A stretch of DNA of 64,000 nt from Gluconobacter cerevisiae (GCF_015244675.1 NZ_JABCQO010000011.1:27814-91813); one strand, 5' to 3'. Counted from the stretch's first letter, positions 8,846 to 21,956 are shown. Notes: a model not told the origin generated them from the sequence alone. Made by a program: numbers and translations.

Positions 8846-10794
8846 CAGTGTGCCCCGTTTTCTGCTGCGGGTGCGCTGGCCGGAACCGCGGCCGCTATGA
8901 CCTGATTGTAGAGCGCCATATTGATATGCGAGGGCGGAAAAGCCTTTTCCATCGCAGCACTCAGGACCATCGGAATATCGGACTGCATGGACTGACGATA
9001 ATCGTCCACAAGACGGGTGCCGAGGGACTTCAGGTCTTCTGCCGAAGCAGGACGATCGGCGGTCACGTTAACGAGCCAGAATGCATCCGGCGTTTCAAAC
9101 ATTCCGGTCGTACCCGGCTTGAGATCAAAGATCCCGCGCAGGATGTTTTGAGGCAGGCTTTGATCGGGATGAACGCGCGAGACGCTCACGTCTTGACGCA
9201 GGGTCGAGGCTTCCGGCTGTCCGTCCATAGCCTTGCGAAGCGTGCCGGACTTTGCGGTACCGAACAAAGCCGTTGCGCGCAGATTGGCGGCGCGGCGCTT
9301 CTGCTCGGCTGTCCACGCCTGAACGACCTGATCGCGTACGCTGTCGAACGGCTTGAGGGTTCCGGGGTGGACCTCGTCAACCAGCACCGAAAAGAAGGTG
9401 CCATTCGGGCCGTTGACCACTGTCGGCTGAGCGCCTTTGGATTGCGTGAAGACCTGATGAACGATGGCCTGACGCAGCGCCTCATCACCCGGGATAGGTG
9501 CGGGCAGACCGTCTTGCGTCATGCCATTGGAGTCCAGCGTTCCCGCAGCCGGAACAGCGCCGAGATCGCCCGGGATCTGTTCCAGCGTCGAAGAACCGGC
9601 AACCGCGTCCTGAAACTGCTTCTGGCGTGCCTGAAGAGCCTCGGCAGCTTCCTGCGTCTGGACCTGCTTTTTCAGATCGCCTTTTGCCTGCTCAAATGTC
9701 GTTTTGTGAGGCGCCACGACGGCCGTGATGTTGAACACGACCCATCCCATTCCGGTCTTTTCCGGGCCGGAAATGCGGTCAGGCTGCGCAGCGAAAGCGG
9801 CCTTGGCAAGCTCGGGGTTGGGAATATCGCTCTGGCGGACCGATGGAAGGGCCACGGCAGCAGCTTCGGGGAACTTTTTCTGGATGTCGTCCCAAGACAG
9901 TCCGCCTTTCCATGCGGTCGCTGCCGCAGCGGCTTTCGCCTGGTCCGTGAAGGTCAGGACCTGAAGCGTCCGCGTCTCGGGCATGTCGTAGGTGCGTGCC
10001 TGAAAATCGTAGAGACGATGCAGAACGTCGTCTGGAACCTCGATTGTCTTGGCAACGCTGTCCGCCGTCATGACGACCATTTTGGCATGACGGTATTCCG
10101 TCGTGCGGAACATCTGCGGATGGTTGTCATAGAAGCGGTGAAGCTGCTCGTCTGTGGGGGCTGCCGTTACGGTGGCGCTTGCAAACGGGATTTCCACCAT
10201 ATCAAAAACGCGCTGGTTTGCATCGAAAGACAGCATGCGCTCCGTCAATGACGGGGGTGCCACAACGGCCTGACCGATCCCCTGCAACAGGCCACGGGAC
10301 GCAATATCCTCGCGAATGACTTGAATCAGCTTGCCTTCGGTCAGGCCCATCCGGGTCAGACGGTCGTTGAAGACGCTGCGGTCGAACTTTCCAGCGGCAT
10401 CATGGAAGGCGGGGATCGCGAAAATATCCTGCCGCACCAGAGCGTCGGGCACCATCATGCCTGCGCGCTCGGCCGCAAGCTGGATCTCGTTCTGCATCAC
10501 AAGATTTTGAAGCGTCTGCCGCGCGATCTGCTCCACTTCGCTTTTGGGCAGCTTGGAGGGGTCGGCAAGGCCGATCTGCTTGGCAACAGCGGGAAGCTGG
10601 GCTGAAAGCGCGCGGCTGAAATCATCCGGAGTGATGCTGCGATCATAGATGCGCACGATTTCGTTGGAGCCTGCGGCACCCAGATTGGAGTAAACATCTC
10701 CCACGCCCCAGCCAATAAAGGCCAGAAAGATCAGCAGCGCGGCGGCGCGGCCGGCCCAGGAGTCAACAAACAGGTGGCGGAGCGAGATAATCAT
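8845..10794 (-). CDS. ppiD: PpiD/SurA-type periplasmic peptidyl-prolyl isomerase, membrane anchored
   Basis: 649 residues. An N-terminal signal anchor (residues about 15-32, AAALLIFLAFIGWGVGDVYS) is followed by a SurA_N-like chaperone region, a parvulin-like segment and a coiled, Gln/Ala-rich stretch. This layout matches PpiD-type folding helpers at the periplasmic side of the inner membrane. Start ATG 10794 gives the usual N-terminus MIISLRHLFVDSW. The frame runs 67 codons further upstream without family features. The link ppiD-trpE is common in alphaproteobacteria. It is divergent from tpiA across 185 bases that must hold both promoters; no clear hexamers were seen there. Confidence 0.9.
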   Translation of the reverse strand: MIISLRHLFVDSWAGRAAALLIFLAFIGWGVGDVYSNLGAAGSNEIVRIYDRSITPDDFSRALSAQLPAVAKQIGLADPSKLPKSEVEQIARQTLQNLVMQNEIQLAAERAGMMVPDALVRQDIFAIPAFHDAAGKFDRSVFNDRLTRMGLTEGKLIQVIREDIASRGLLQGIGQAVVAPPSLTERMLSFDANQRVFDMVEIPFASATVTAAPTDEQLHRFYDNHPQMFRTTEYRHAKMVVMTADSVAKTIEVPDDVLHRLYDFQARTYDMPETRTLQVLTFTDQAKAAAAATAWKGGLSWDDIQKKFPEAAAVALPSVRQSDIPNPELAKAAFAAQPDRISGPEKTGMGWVVFNITAVVAPHKTTFEQAKGDLKKQVQTQEAAEALQARQKQFQDAVAGSSTLEQIPGDLGAVPAAGTLDSNGMTQDGLPAPIPGDEALRQAIVHQVFTQSKGAQPTVVNGPNGTFFSVLVDEVHPGTLKPFDSVRDQVVQAWTAEQKRRAANLRATALFGTAKSGTLRKAMDGQPEASTLRQDVSVSRVHPDQSLPQNILRGIFDLKPGTTGMFETPDAFWLVNVTADRPASAEDLKSLGTRLVDDYRQSMQSDIPMVLSAAMEKAFPPSHINMALYNQVIAAAVPASAPAAENGAH

Positions 10795-10979
10795 GGGGTC
10801 AGGGCAGATCCGGATGACGGGATGGTGCGGACACGGAAGGCCCGCTAAACTTGCCGCACCATAATGTCGTGAGAACGGCTTGACCAGAAGCAGACCGGAA
10901 CGAGAGTCATCCTTTTGGCATCTGGACCGGCCCTTACACGCCGATTGCACTGTCATTGTGCTGTCGCGAAGGAGGAAGA

Positions 10980-11780
10980 GTGATCCCATCCCCAAGGCTT
11001 GTCGTTGGCAACTGGAAGATGAACGGGCTGTGCGAGCAGTCCAGCCATCTGGCCCGTGCCGTCGCCGAGGGCGCGCAGGCCCTTCCCGATGATGTGCGGC
11101 TCGTCCTGTGTCCGCCTTTTACCCAGCTTGCGAGCGTTCACGGCATCATCAATGCCGCAGGGCCGGATACGCCTCTGTGGCTTGGTGCACAGGACTGTCA
11201 CACGACCTCATCCGGTCCACATACCGGCGATATCTCGGCGGACATGCTCTCCGATCTGGGTGTGCAATACGTCATACTCGGCCATTCCGAGCGTCGTCAG
11301 GCTAACGGCGAAACCGATGCGCTGATCCGCCGGAAGGTCGAAGCCGCAGAGGCTGCCGGGCTTGTTCCCATCGTCTGTATCGGCGAGACGATGGAGGAAC
11401 GTCTCGAAGGTCGGACGACCACCGTTCTGGCAACGCAGGTCGAAGGTTCGCTTACGGACGATTTCAACGGCGTACTGGCCTATGAGCCTGTCTGGGCTAT
11501 CGGCAGTGGCTCCGTTCCGCCGATTGACGAGCTTGAGCGGATCCTCTCTCTCCTTCACGGATTGTTGCAGTCTCGCCTCAAGATGGATGACATTCGCGTC
11601 CCGATCCTGTATGGCGGCTCCGTAACACCGGCTCAGGCGCCGACCATTTTTTCCATCGGGTCGCTCGGAGGGGTGCTGGTGGGTAGTGCCAGTCTGGAAG
11701 CAAAGAGCTTTCTGCGCATTGCCGAATCAGCCTCTCTCCGCCTGTCTGCCCAACCATTGTCCGGACCCTATCGTTCATGA
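10980..11780 (+). CDS. tpiA: triosephosphate isomerase
   Basis: 266 residues. Interconverts dihydroxyacetone phosphate and glyceraldehyde 3-phosphate. GTG 10980 is chosen because AAGGAGG lies just upstream and the product then starts with the family N-terminus VIPSPRLVVGNWKMN (Lys13 catalytic). Other active-site segments are ILGHSERR (His) and YEPVWAIGSG (Glu), with phosphate-binding LYGGSV and GGVLVGSASL near the end. First gene of tpiA-secG; its stop overlaps secG by 4 bases. Confidence 0.96.
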   Translation: MIPSPRLVVGNWKMNGLCEQSSHLARAVAEGAQALPDDVRLVLCPPFTQLASVHGIINAAGPDTPLWLGAQDCHTTSSGPHTGDISADMLSDLGVQYVILGHSERRQANGETDALIRRKVEAAEAAGLVPIVCIGETMEERLEGRTTTVLATQVEGSLTDDFNGVLAYEPVWAIGSGSVPPIDELERILSLLHGLLQSRLKMDDIRVPILYGGSVTPAQAPTIFSIGSLGGVLVGSASLEAKSFLRIAESASLRLSAQPLSGPYRS

Positions 11781-12118
11781 CCACTCTTCTGCTTGCTCTT
11801 AATCTGCTGGTCGCACTGGCGCTGATCGGGGTGATCCTCATTCAGCGCAGCGAAGGCGGCGGCCTTGGCATCGGCAGCGGCCAGGGTATGGGCTCGTTCA
11901 TGAGCGGCCGCGGAACAGCAACGCTGCTCACGCGGGCCACGTCGGTTCTGGCCGGAATTTTCATGCTGCTGTGCCTGGTACTGGCCGTCATGAACCGTGG
12001 TGCCTCCTCCGGCGTTGGCTCGCGCGACATTCTGGCCCAGCCACCTGCTGCTCAGACGACGCCCGCGACCACAACCCCGGTAGCTCCTGCCGCTCCGGCG
12101 TCCACGCCTGCTCACTAA
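11777..12118 (+). CDS. secG: protein translocase subunit SecG
   Basis: 113 residues. Small accessory subunit of the SecYEG channel. Two membrane segments (about 3-22 and 53-72) flank the conserved cytosolic loop RSEGGGLGIGSG..FMSGRG. An Ala/Pro/Thr-rich tail of about 35 residues follows, typical of alphaproteobacterial SecG. ATG 11777 overlaps the tpiA stop (ATGA). Confidence 0.95.
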   Translation: MTTLLLALNLLVALALIGVILIQRSEGGGLGIGSGQGMGSFMSGRGTATLLTRATSVLAGIFMLLCLVLAVMNRGASSGVGSRDILAQPPAAQTTPATTTPVAPAAPASTPAH

Positions 12119-12127
12119 TCGGGCCTG

Positions 12128-12161
12128 AAGATCCCCGTTCAGATTTTTTAACGGGGATCTT
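12128..12161 (+). terminator. 12-bp perfect stem-loop after secG
   Basis: AAGATCCCCGTT (12128-12139) pairs perfectly with AACGGGGATCTT (12150-12161) around a T-rich loop. It sits 10 bases after the secG stop and before pyrG. There is no long T-tail after the stem, so it may be a weak terminator or mRNA-stabilising hairpin. Confidence 0.5.
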
Positions 12162-12212
12162 TCATACAGACGCGTCTCTTCGCTTCCCCTGCCCCATGTC
12201 GGCAGTGTATGA

Positions 12213-14670
<2,458 letters not shown>

Positions 14671-14674
<4 letters not shown>

Positions 14675-15147
14675 CTGCCGGAAGGGGCCAGAGCGGCCAT
14701 GAACAGGCTCAGTACTGCAATAACCGTCAGTCCGGCTCTCAGCGGCAGATAGCCTGGGGGAAGTGCGCCTTTTCTCCAGGCTTCCCGTTCCACCAAGAAC
14801 GTCCCGACAAAACCAATAATTTCCAGTCCGAACCCGGCCCGGACATGGCCCAGAACGCCGATACAGAGGGCAAGCCATGCCCAGAGCGCGGGGCAGACAC
14901 CCAACACAAGGCGCTGCCGGTCCTGCTGCGACGTGCCGCCGACCGTAATGATGTCCGGCCGTTCCATGGCTAGCCCCCAGTGCACTGCACCCAGAAATGA
15001 CAGGATGCAGGCACCATATGCCAGCAGAATGATCTTCAGATGGGGCAGCGGCGTGAACAGTCCAGCGAGGAAGATCCACCCCCCAAGCGTCATGAAGGGG
15101 ATCAGTCCGGCAATGCCAAGCACGAAAATGGGAAAAGGAAGGCGCAT
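14671..15147 (-). CDS. DUF3429 family membrane protein
   Basis: 158 residues with five likely membrane helices and the conserved [18 protein letters not shown] segment of the DUF3429 family. Function unknown; members are inner-membrane proteins. ATG 15147 ([14 protein letters not shown]) removes a hydrophilic 17-codon extension. It lies in opposite orientation between kdsA and eno and overlaps the kdsA stop, so it is an insertion into an otherwise co-directional housekeeping block. Confidence 0.8.
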
Positions 15148-15158
15148 GTCGTCGTTGA

Positions 15159-16529
<1,371 letters not shown>

Positions 16530-16540
16530 AACTGATCAGC

Positions 16541-16575
16541 GGCCTCATTCCTTTCCGGGATGGGGCCACTTTTTT
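16541..16575 (+). terminator. rho-independent terminator of eno
   Basis: GGCCTCATTCC (16541-16551) pairs with GGGATGGGGCC (16557-16567) with two G-U pairs and a five-base loop. Six T follow after AC. It starts 11 bases after the eno stop. Confidence 0.8.
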
Positions 16576-16608
16576 GTGCCTGAATGCGAGTGATATCCGT
16601 ATCATTCA

Positions 16609-16636
16609 TTGTCTGGTCACGAATGACTGATATAGA
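16609..16636 (+). promoter_or_regulatory. candidate sigma-70 promoter for ftsB
   Basis: -35 TTGTCT (16609-16614) and -10 TATAGA (16631-16636) with a 16-base spacer, downstream of the eno terminator and 35 bases before the ftsB start. Matches are partial. Confidence 0.42.
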
Positions 16637-16648
16637 CTGATACAGTCT
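16634..16648. promoter_or_regulatory. inverted repeat at the ftsB start region
   Basis: AGACTG-ATA-CAGTCT perfect 6-bp palindrome overlapping the candidate -10. The left arm also belongs to a 10-base direct repeat of GACTGATA (16625-16632 and 16635-16642). Could be an operator; no regulator is implied. Confidence 0.3.
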
Positions 16649-16670
16649 CTCAGAACGGAGTTTTCACGAC

Positions 16671-17000
16671 GTGACACTGATCCGACTTATCAAACGTGGT
16701 GTCCGCGCCGTAGCTCCTCCGGCTTTCTTCCTGTCCCTCACAGCTTATTTTGGATGGAATGCGCTTCATGGGGCGCATGGTATTCATGCCTATCAGGAAC
16801 AGACCCAGCTTGAGAAAGACGCCGTTCAGGCTAGGCAGGATGCTGCAGACGAACAGAATGTCTGGAGACGTCGCGTGGTTGCTCTGAAGGAAAAAGCGCT
16901 GGATGCTGACATGCTGGATGAGCGTGCACGCGCCACGATGAATCTGACGCGCAGTGGCGATCTGGTTGTCCCCTACGCGCCGCATGACAAGCTATTTTGA
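16671..17000 (+). CDS. ftsB: septum formation initiator FtsB/DivIC-like protein
   Basis: 109 residues. One N-terminal membrane helix (about 13-32) is followed by a periplasmic coiled coil rich in Gln, Glu, Ala and Arg, as in the FtsB/DivIC family that joins FtsL and FtsQ at the divisome. The GTG start at 16671 has GGAG at 16657-16660. Position directly after eno is the usual alphaproteobacterial location. There pdhA normally follows, but here PDH lies 12 kb away. A bidirectional terminator follows. Confidence 0.85.
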   Translation: MTLIRLIKRGVRAVAPPAFFLSLTAYFGWNALHGAHGIHAYQEQTQLEKDAVQARQDAADEQNVWRRRVVALKEKALDADMLDERARATMNLTRSGDLVVPYAPHDKLF

Positions 17001-17031
17001 GCCGAAGCTAAAAATATCAGCCCTAGGGCAT

Positions 17032-17063
17032 AAAAAAAAGCGGCCCGAAGGCCGCTTTTTTTT
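17032..17063. terminator. bidirectional rho-independent terminator between ftsB and rpmG
   Basis: A8 then GCGGCC-CGAA-GGCCGC then T8, a near-perfect symmetric terminator serving ftsB on the plus strand and rpmG on the minus strand. Confidence 0.92.
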
Positions 17064-17084
17064 ATGAAGACTGTCGAAACCGTC

Positions 17085-17252
17085 TTACTTGATCTTGGCT
17101 TCGCGGAACACGACGTGCTTGCGTGCGACGGGGTCGTACTTGCGCACTTCCATCTTTCCCGTAGCAGAACGGGCATTCTTCTTCGTGACGTAGAAGTAGC
17201 CGGTTTCAGCTGACGAAACGAGCCGGATCTGAATAACGTTGCTCTTTCCCAT
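17085..17252 (-). CDS. rpmG: 50S ribosomal protein L33
   Basis: 55 residues, a normal bL33 length: [20 protein letters not shown] at the start, then [21 protein letters not shown] and a basic end EAKIK. No cysteines, so it is the zinc-independent (C-minus) form. Stand-alone gene ending at the bidirectional terminator; next neighbour lexA is divergent. Confidence 0.95.
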   Translation of the reverse strand: MGKSNVIQIRLVSSAETGYFYVTKKNARSATGKMEVRKYDPVARKHVVFREAKIK

Positions 17253-17452
17253 GATACCCTCGGGCTTTCGCCATAACTTATGCCGCTCGAAGGTGTCGAT
17301 GCAGCATGTTGATCTCTAGATTTGGCGCACCATGCTGATTTGTGGTCGGTAGGTCAAGGCCTTTGCGCACGATTTAGCGGTTTTCCTATGCTTTCAAGGG
17401 GATCGGGCTTTAGAAAATCTTTCGGGCACGCCTGTAAGAGACCCTCTTTCGC

Positions 17453-17481
17453 TTGTAGGGCAACAGGCAGGAACCTATAAG
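17453..17481 (+). promoter_or_regulatory. lexA promoter
   Basis: -35 TTGTAG (17453-17458), 17-base spacer, -10 TATAAG (17476-17481). The -10 lies inside the LexA box, as expected for a self-repressed promoter. Confidence 0.6.
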
Positions 17482-17485
17482 GAAC
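17471..17485 (+). promoter_or_regulatory. LexA operator (SOS box, alphaproteobacterial type)
   Basis: GAAC-CTATAAG-GAAC, a direct repeat with 7-base spacing. It is the reverse complement of the GTTC-N7-GTTC box bound by alphaproteobacterial LexA. It is centred on the lexA -10 hexamer, indicating autorepression. Confidence 0.82.
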
Positions 17486-17555
17486 AAATGCAGGATGCCC
17501 GTCATTCTGTGTCCTGTTCTGACCTGCCTCCGCCGAGGCGCATGGGAGCGCCTGT

Positions 17556-18278
17556 ATGCTGACCCGCAAGCAGCACCAGCTTTTGCTGTATATTGACGAT
17601 CATCTTCGCCGGACGGGATATTCGCCCTCTTTCGATGAAATGAAAGATGCTCTCGAACTGCGCTCCAAATCGGGCATTCATCGCCTGATCTCCGCTTTGG
17701 AAGAGCGCGGCTTTCTCCGCCGTCACCATCATCGCGCACGAGCGCTCGAAGTGCTGCGTCTGCCTCATATGGGCACGGAAGCCCCCATCGCCGCGACAAC
17801 AGCTCCGGAGACATCGTTTGTCCCTGCCGTTCTGAGCCAGGGTCAGGTTGACCTTGAGGGTACATTCTCCGAAGCCAGTGTCGCCAATGATCGTCAGACC
17901 ATCAGCATTCCTCTTTATGGTCGTATCGCAGCGGGTCTGCCGATTGAGGCCATGCAGGACGATAGCGACAGGATCGAAGTACCTGTATCCCTTCTCGGTA
18001 CCGGGGAGCATTACGCCCTGACCGTAGCGGGTGATTCGATGATCGAGGCCGGAATTCTGGATGGAGATATCGCCATTATCCGGCGGCGTGAAACAGCCGA
18101 GAACGGGCAGATCATTGTTGCGCTGATCGACGAACAGGAAGTGACGCTCAAGAAGCTGCGTCGTCGTGGTTCGATGATTGCGCTGGAAGCCGCGAACCGC
18201 GAATATGAAACGCGTATCTTTCCGTCAGAACGGGTTCATATTCAGGGACGTCTGATTGCGCTTTTCCGTCAATATTGA
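17556..18278 (+). CDS. lexA: SOS repressor LexA
   Basis: 240 residues. N-terminal winged helix (1-70: [37 protein letters not shown]) binds the SOS box. C-terminal S24 peptidase domain with the self-cleavage site Ala126-Gly127 in YGRIAAGLP, nucleophile Ser161 in AGDSMIEAG and general-base Lys199 in VTLKKL. An alphaproteobacterial-length linker joins the domains. On RecA-ssDNA activation it cleaves itself and derepresses repair genes. It is autoregulated through the box at 17471. In many alphaproteobacteria lexA follows trpC-moaC-moeA; here it stands alone. Confidence 0.96.
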   Translation: MLTRKQHQLLLYIDDHLRRTGYSPSFDEMKDALELRSKSGIHRLISALEERGFLRRHHHRARALEVLRLPHMGTEAPIAATTAPETSFVPAVLSQGQVDLEGTFSEASVANDRQTISIPLYGRIAAGLPIEAMQDDSDRIEVPVSLLGTGEHYALTVAGDSMIEAGILDGDIAIIRRRETAENGQIIVALIDEQEVTLKKLRRRGSMIALEAANREYETRIFPSERVHIQGRLIALFRQY

Positions 18279-18302
18279 CGGTTCTGCTGCGTTGGAGACG
18301 CC

Positions 18303-18908
18303 TTATTGAGCAGGTAGCGACGTCCCGCGTATGACTTTCACGCTTCCGTCAGCGCCAATGACCGTGCTTGTGCCATCACCGTTTGGAATAATGATGGCCT
18401 TGCTCGGATTCTTGTTCAGGAAATGAGCGGCACTATCAGGGACTGACGAAGGAAGCGTCGGAAGAAGGTGGGTATGGTCCCGGCTGACACCCTGATGCGT
18501 GTCGGAGCCTTCACCAACGGTCATGCTTTGTCCTTGCATGAGCTGCTGTCCAGATGCTCCCAGAGCGCCTTTGCTTGCAATTCCACCCATGAAATTTTCG
18601 TCGAGTGTCGCGCCGCCAAAATATGTGGCTGGATCACCTAGAGCGTGACTGAAGGTACTGTTGGGGTTCTCGACGTCTTTGAGGGTGGGGAGCGGTTGTG
18701 GAGCTCCGGGCCAGATATTGCCACCTTCAGGAATAATGGGAGTTTCGGAATATTTTTCACCGCGTGCACGGTGAATATTCTCGCTGTCTCCGTGAGGGCC
18801 ATTCGGATTATCGAGAGCCGTCCAGACCATCGTGTCGCGGATATACTTGCCCATGCCTGAACAGCCGCTCAGAGCGAGAGGTAGTGCCAGCAGAGCGGTC
18901 TTCCGCAT
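18303..18908 (-). CDS. hypothetical lipoprotein
   Basis: 201 residues with a short lipoprotein signal (MRKTALLALPLALSGC, lipobox Cys16). The mature part is polar, rich in Gly, Pro, Ser and Asn, with a C-terminal segment PNGDGTSTVIGADGSVKVI. No family recognised. Probably outer-membrane or periplasm-facing. Likely a single-gene unit between lexA (convergent) and pgsA. Confidence 0.75.
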   Translation of the reverse strand: MRKTALLALPLALSGCSGMGKYIRDTMVWTALDNPNGPHGDSENIHRARGEKYSETPIIPEGGNIWPGAPQPLPTLKDVENPNSTFSHALGDPATYFGGATLDENFMGGIASKGALGASGQQLMQGQSMTVGEGSDTHQGVSRDHTHLLPTLPSSVPDSAAHFLNKNPSKAIIIPNGDGTSTVIGADGSVKVIRGTSLPAQ

Positions 18909-19010
18909 TTCTTACTCCCACAAGGTCAATCCATGACCTTTAGCGGTCCTTGTAACGGAGCGCCAGATGAAGACAGTCAAAGAAGGCTACAATTCTTTCG
19001 CCTTATGACG

Positions 19011-19613
19011 TCAGAAACTGATTTTGGACGATTTGCGGGATTGTCCCGCCATGATGCGGGTGAGCCCTGCGGTGAGATAACCCCATCCGCTGATGACAGT
19101 CGGAATAACCGAAAACCAGAGGAAGATCCCACCAATCATCGTTGCCGGCAGAAAGGAAAGCCCCAGCATTCCTGCGGCTCCATCCCCACCGATCAGAAAA
19201 CCGATCGCTACCATCTGGATGCCGGTTTTCCATTTCGCCAGTCGCGTCGAAGGAAGCGTTTCGCGCTGGGACGCCATGTATTCCCGCAGACCGCTGACCA
19301 GAATTTCGCGGATCATGATGATGATCGCTGCATAAAGCGAATAGACCGGCAATTGCGTTAGTCCGGCAAGAGCCAGCAAGAGCGATCCGACGAGCAGTTT
19401 ATCAGCGATCGGATCCATCATCCGGCCCAGCTCGGAAAGCTGCTGCCAGCGGCGGGCCAGTGCGCCGTCCAGATAATCCGTGATACATGCCGCCGTATAG
19501 ACCACGCAAGCGATCACATTTGCGGTCGGTGAATGCACGGAGAGCAGCGCGACCAGTACGGGAATGGACGCGATACGCAGCAGTGTCAGGATGTTTGGCA
19601 GATCTGTCAGCAT
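19011..19613 (-). CDS. pgsA: CDP-diacylglycerol-glycerol-3-phosphate 3-phosphatidyltransferase
   Basis: 200 residues, multi-pass membrane protein of the CDP-alcohol phosphatidyltransferase family, making phosphatidylglycerol phosphate. The metal/CDP signature DYLDGALARRW then GRMMDPIAD fits D-x2-D-G-x2-A-R-x8-G-x3-D-x3-D (first Asp at 46). N-terminus MLTDLPNILTLLRI is typical of PgsA. ATG 19613 was preferred over the adjacent GTG 19616. Lies 90 bases downstream of uvrC on the same strand, a common uvrC-pgsA arrangement. Confidence 0.92.
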   Translation of the reverse strand: MLTDLPNILTLLRIASIPVLVALLSVHSPTANVIACVVYTAACITDYLDGALARRWQQLSELGRMMDPIADKLLVGSLLLALAGLTQLPVYSLYAAIIIMIREILVSGLREYMASQRETLPSTRLAKWKTGIQMVAIGFLIGGDGAAGMLGLSFLPATMIGGIFLWFSVIPTVISGWGYLTAGLTRIMAGQSRKSSKISF

Positions 19614-19703
19614 CACGGTCAGTCTAGAACAGTTTCCTTCAGACCGGTATGCGCCAATGTGTCCGAGAAAGATGTATTTTTCGTGTAAATTGCGGATTGG
19701 CTC

Positions 19704-21641
19704 TCAAGGAGCGCCATGACCGGCTGAGGCTTTCTGGACCCATTCCGGATGAAAATGCCCGTATATGGCAGTTGCCGTGCTCGAACTGATGCCGGGTGCG
19801 CTTTCCAGTTCCTCCAAACTCGCCTGCCTGACGGATTTTGCTGAGCCAAAATGATTGAGCAGGGCTTTTTTTCGTGCGGCTCCGATTCCCGGCACGTTGT
19901 CCAGTTCGGAACTGCGGAGGCCTTTGGAACGCCCTGCCCGATGTGTCGTGATCGCGAATCTGTGAGCCTCGTCACGCAGTCTTTGCAGATAATAGAGAAC
20001 CGGGTCTCGCGGGGGGAGTTGGAAAGGCGGTTTCGTCTCAGTGAAGAACCACTCCCGACCTGCATCCCGGTCTGGTCCTTTGGCGATGGCGACGATCGGA
20101 ATTCCGGTGACGCCTATATCGGCCAGCACCTTCCGCACGGCATTGAACTGCCCAAGACCGCCGTCGATGAGAAGCAGATCCGGCCAGTCCTCCGGCCGCT
20201 CTCCGTTTTCTGGTCGCTTCCCGAACCGGCGTTCCATGACTTCACGCATCATGCCGAAATCATCTCCTGGCGCGACAGGCCCCTTGATCCCGTATTTGCG
20301 ATAGGCGCGTTTGTTGAATCCTTCAGGGCCGCCGACGACCATCACGCCATAAGGCGCCTGCCCCATGATGTGAGAGTTGTCGTAGGTTTCGATGCGCTGT
20401 GGCGTTTCCGGAAGACCGAAGACTTCCGCCACCCCTTCAAGCAGTTTGCGCTGCCCGGTATTTTCGGCCAGCTTGCGTTCCAGTGCCTCCCGCGCGTTCA
20501 GGGCAGCGTGCTCGACGACGTCCTTTTTCTCCCCCCGTTGTGGTCTGAGAATTTCGACTTTCTGTCCACGCCGGATGCTTAGTGCTTCTTCGACCAGATT
20601 CAGTTCAGGAATCTCGCAGTTCACCAGAATTGTGGGCGGAGGCGGTTTGTTGTCGTAGAACTGGATCATGAACGCCGACAGCACATCCGCTGCGGTCTCT
20701 TCCTCTGCATGAGCCGGGTAGAATGCCCGGTTGCCGTTATTGCGGCTGCCTCTGATGAAGAATACCTGAATGCAGCTCTGACCGGCTTCCTGCCAGATCG
20801 TCATGATATCCGCGTCATTGATCGATGCCGGATTGACGGTGCTGGAGCCCTGAATGCTGGCGAAGCCTCGGATCCTGTCCCGGATCGACGCGGCCCGCTC
20901 GTAATCCATGTCCTGCGAGGCCTGCTCCATCTCGGCGGCCAGACTCTGTTGCAGGTCCGTACTGTGTCCCGAAAGAAACTGCCGGGCCTCGTTAACTAGT
21001 TTCGCATAATCAGGCTTGGAGATGCGGTCCACACAGGGTGCTGAGCAGCGCTTGATCTGGTATAGCAGGCAGGGCCGCGTCCTGCTTTTCAGCACGGCAT
21101 CCGAACAGGACCGGAGCAGAAAGCTGCGCTGCACCAGATTGAGCGTCTGGTTGACGGCCCAGGCATTTGCAAACGGGCCCCAATAGGTCGCGCCTTTTAC
21201 GGGTTTGCCGCGCTGTTTGGTGATCTGTGGAAATTCATGGCTTTCAGTTAGCATCAGCCACGGATAACTCTTGTCGTCGCGTAGCAGGATATTGAAGCGC
21301 GGCTTCATCCGCTTGATGTAGTTCGCCTCCAGAAGCAGGGCGTCCGCTTCTGTTTTCGTGATGACGATTTCCATTGAAATCGTCATCGACACCATACGCC
21401 GCAGCCGCTCCGGCAGCTGGTTGATGCGGGTATAGGACGAAACGCGCTTCTTCAGGCTCAGAGCCTTGCCAACATACAACACCTCCCCTTTCACACTGAG
21501 CATGCGATACACGCCAGGGCTGTAGGGAATGGTCTTCAAAGCTTCGCGGATAGCCTCCACGCCTTGCCTTTTTTCTGAAGAAACAGAAGGTTCGTCATGG
21601 TCGTCGGGCCGGTCGGAGTTCTGGGGAGGAAGGTCGGTCAT
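19704..21641 (-). CDS. uvrC: excinuclease ABC subunit C
   Basis: 645 residues. Makes the two incisions in nucleotide-excision repair with UvrA and UvrB. Order of parts: GIY-YIG nuclease ([18 protein letters not shown], about 43-60), Cys-rich [20 protein letters not shown] UvrB-binding motif near [15 protein letters not shown], RNase H-like endonuclease ([20 protein letters not shown]), and C-terminal helix-hairpin-helix ([20 protein letters not shown]). ATG 21641 follows GGAGGAAGG in the plus-strand complement only, so the start is set by homology. No SOS box seen upstream. Confidence 0.96.
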   Translation of the reverse strand: MTDLPPQNSDRPDDHDEPSVSSEKRQGVEAIREALKTIPYSPGVYRMLSVKGEVLYVGKALSLKKRVSSYTRINQLPERLRRMVSMTISMEIVITKTEADALLLEANYIKRMKPRFNILLRDDKSYPWLMLTESHEFPQITKQRGKPVKGATYWGPFANAWAVNQTLNLVQRSFLLRSCSDAVLKSRTRPCLLYQIKRCSAPCVDRISKPDYAKLVNEARQFLSGHSTDLQQSLAAEMEQASQDMDYERAASIRDRIRGFASIQGSSTVNPASINDADIMTIWQEAGQSCIQVFFIRGSRNNGNRAFYPAHAEEETAADVLSAFMIQFYDNKPPPPTILVNCEIPELNLVEEALSIRRGQKVEILRPQRGEKKDVVEHAALNAREALERKLAENTGQRKLLEGVAEVFGLPETPQRIETYDNSHIMGQAPYGVMVVGGPEGFNKRAYRKYGIKGPVAPGDDFGMMREVMERRFGKRPENGERPEDWPDLLLIDGGLGQFNAVRKVLADIGVTGIPIVAIAKGPDRDAGREWFFTETKPPFQLPPRDPVLYYLQRLRDEAHRFAITTHRAGRSKGLRSSELDNVPGIGAARKKALLNHFGSAKSVRQASLEELESAPGISSSTATAIYGHFHPEWVQKASAGHGAP

Positions 21642-21956
21642 TGGGCTTCTTCAGTCATCCACTGAACCTGTGGAAAAGTCTGTGGGCTGGTCTGTGACAG
21701 AATCATGAAAGCCACGGTTTGCCAGACCTGCCATCAGATTGCCTAATTTTTAATCATATTTTGTAAGCTATTGAAAATGCTAGCTTCTTGCTTTCCCTCT
21801 GCTTTCCAATAACCATTTTTGGAAGGCTGGAAAGGATCGACAGGAGACTTGCGGGTGCTTCAACAGGTCATGGTGGACGAAGCGGCTCCTGTTTTGTCCA
21901 CCATGATCATGTTCTGTTCTTTTTGGGTCTGTCGAAGCGGGTTTTCAATGCTGGTT
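21642..21956. other. uvrC upstream / dipeptidase 3' region
   Basis: 315 bases without a supported gene. The left part is AT-rich (around 21740-21780) and would carry the uvrC promoter. The right part contains the inverted repeat at 21868-21906. Confidence 0.5.
21868..21906. repeat. 11-bp inverted repeat downstream of the M19 dipeptidase gene
   Basis: TCATGGTGGAC (21868-21878) and GTCCACCATGA (21896-21906) are perfect reverse complements with a 17-base loop. Could be a factor-independent 3' hairpin for the dipeptidase transcript. No T-run on the minus strand. Confidence 0.5.

Larger units (their letters stand above)
17253..17555. other. rpmG-lexA divergent intergenic region
   Basis: 303 bases without a gene. 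It holds the rpmG promoter region on the left and the lexA promoter with its SOS box at 17453-17485. No other structure recognised. Confidence 0.7.

Noticed and set aside
8848..10251. 467-codon plus-strand open frame
   Set aside because: Antisense to ppiD and trpE start; low-complexity His/Arg-rich translation, no family.
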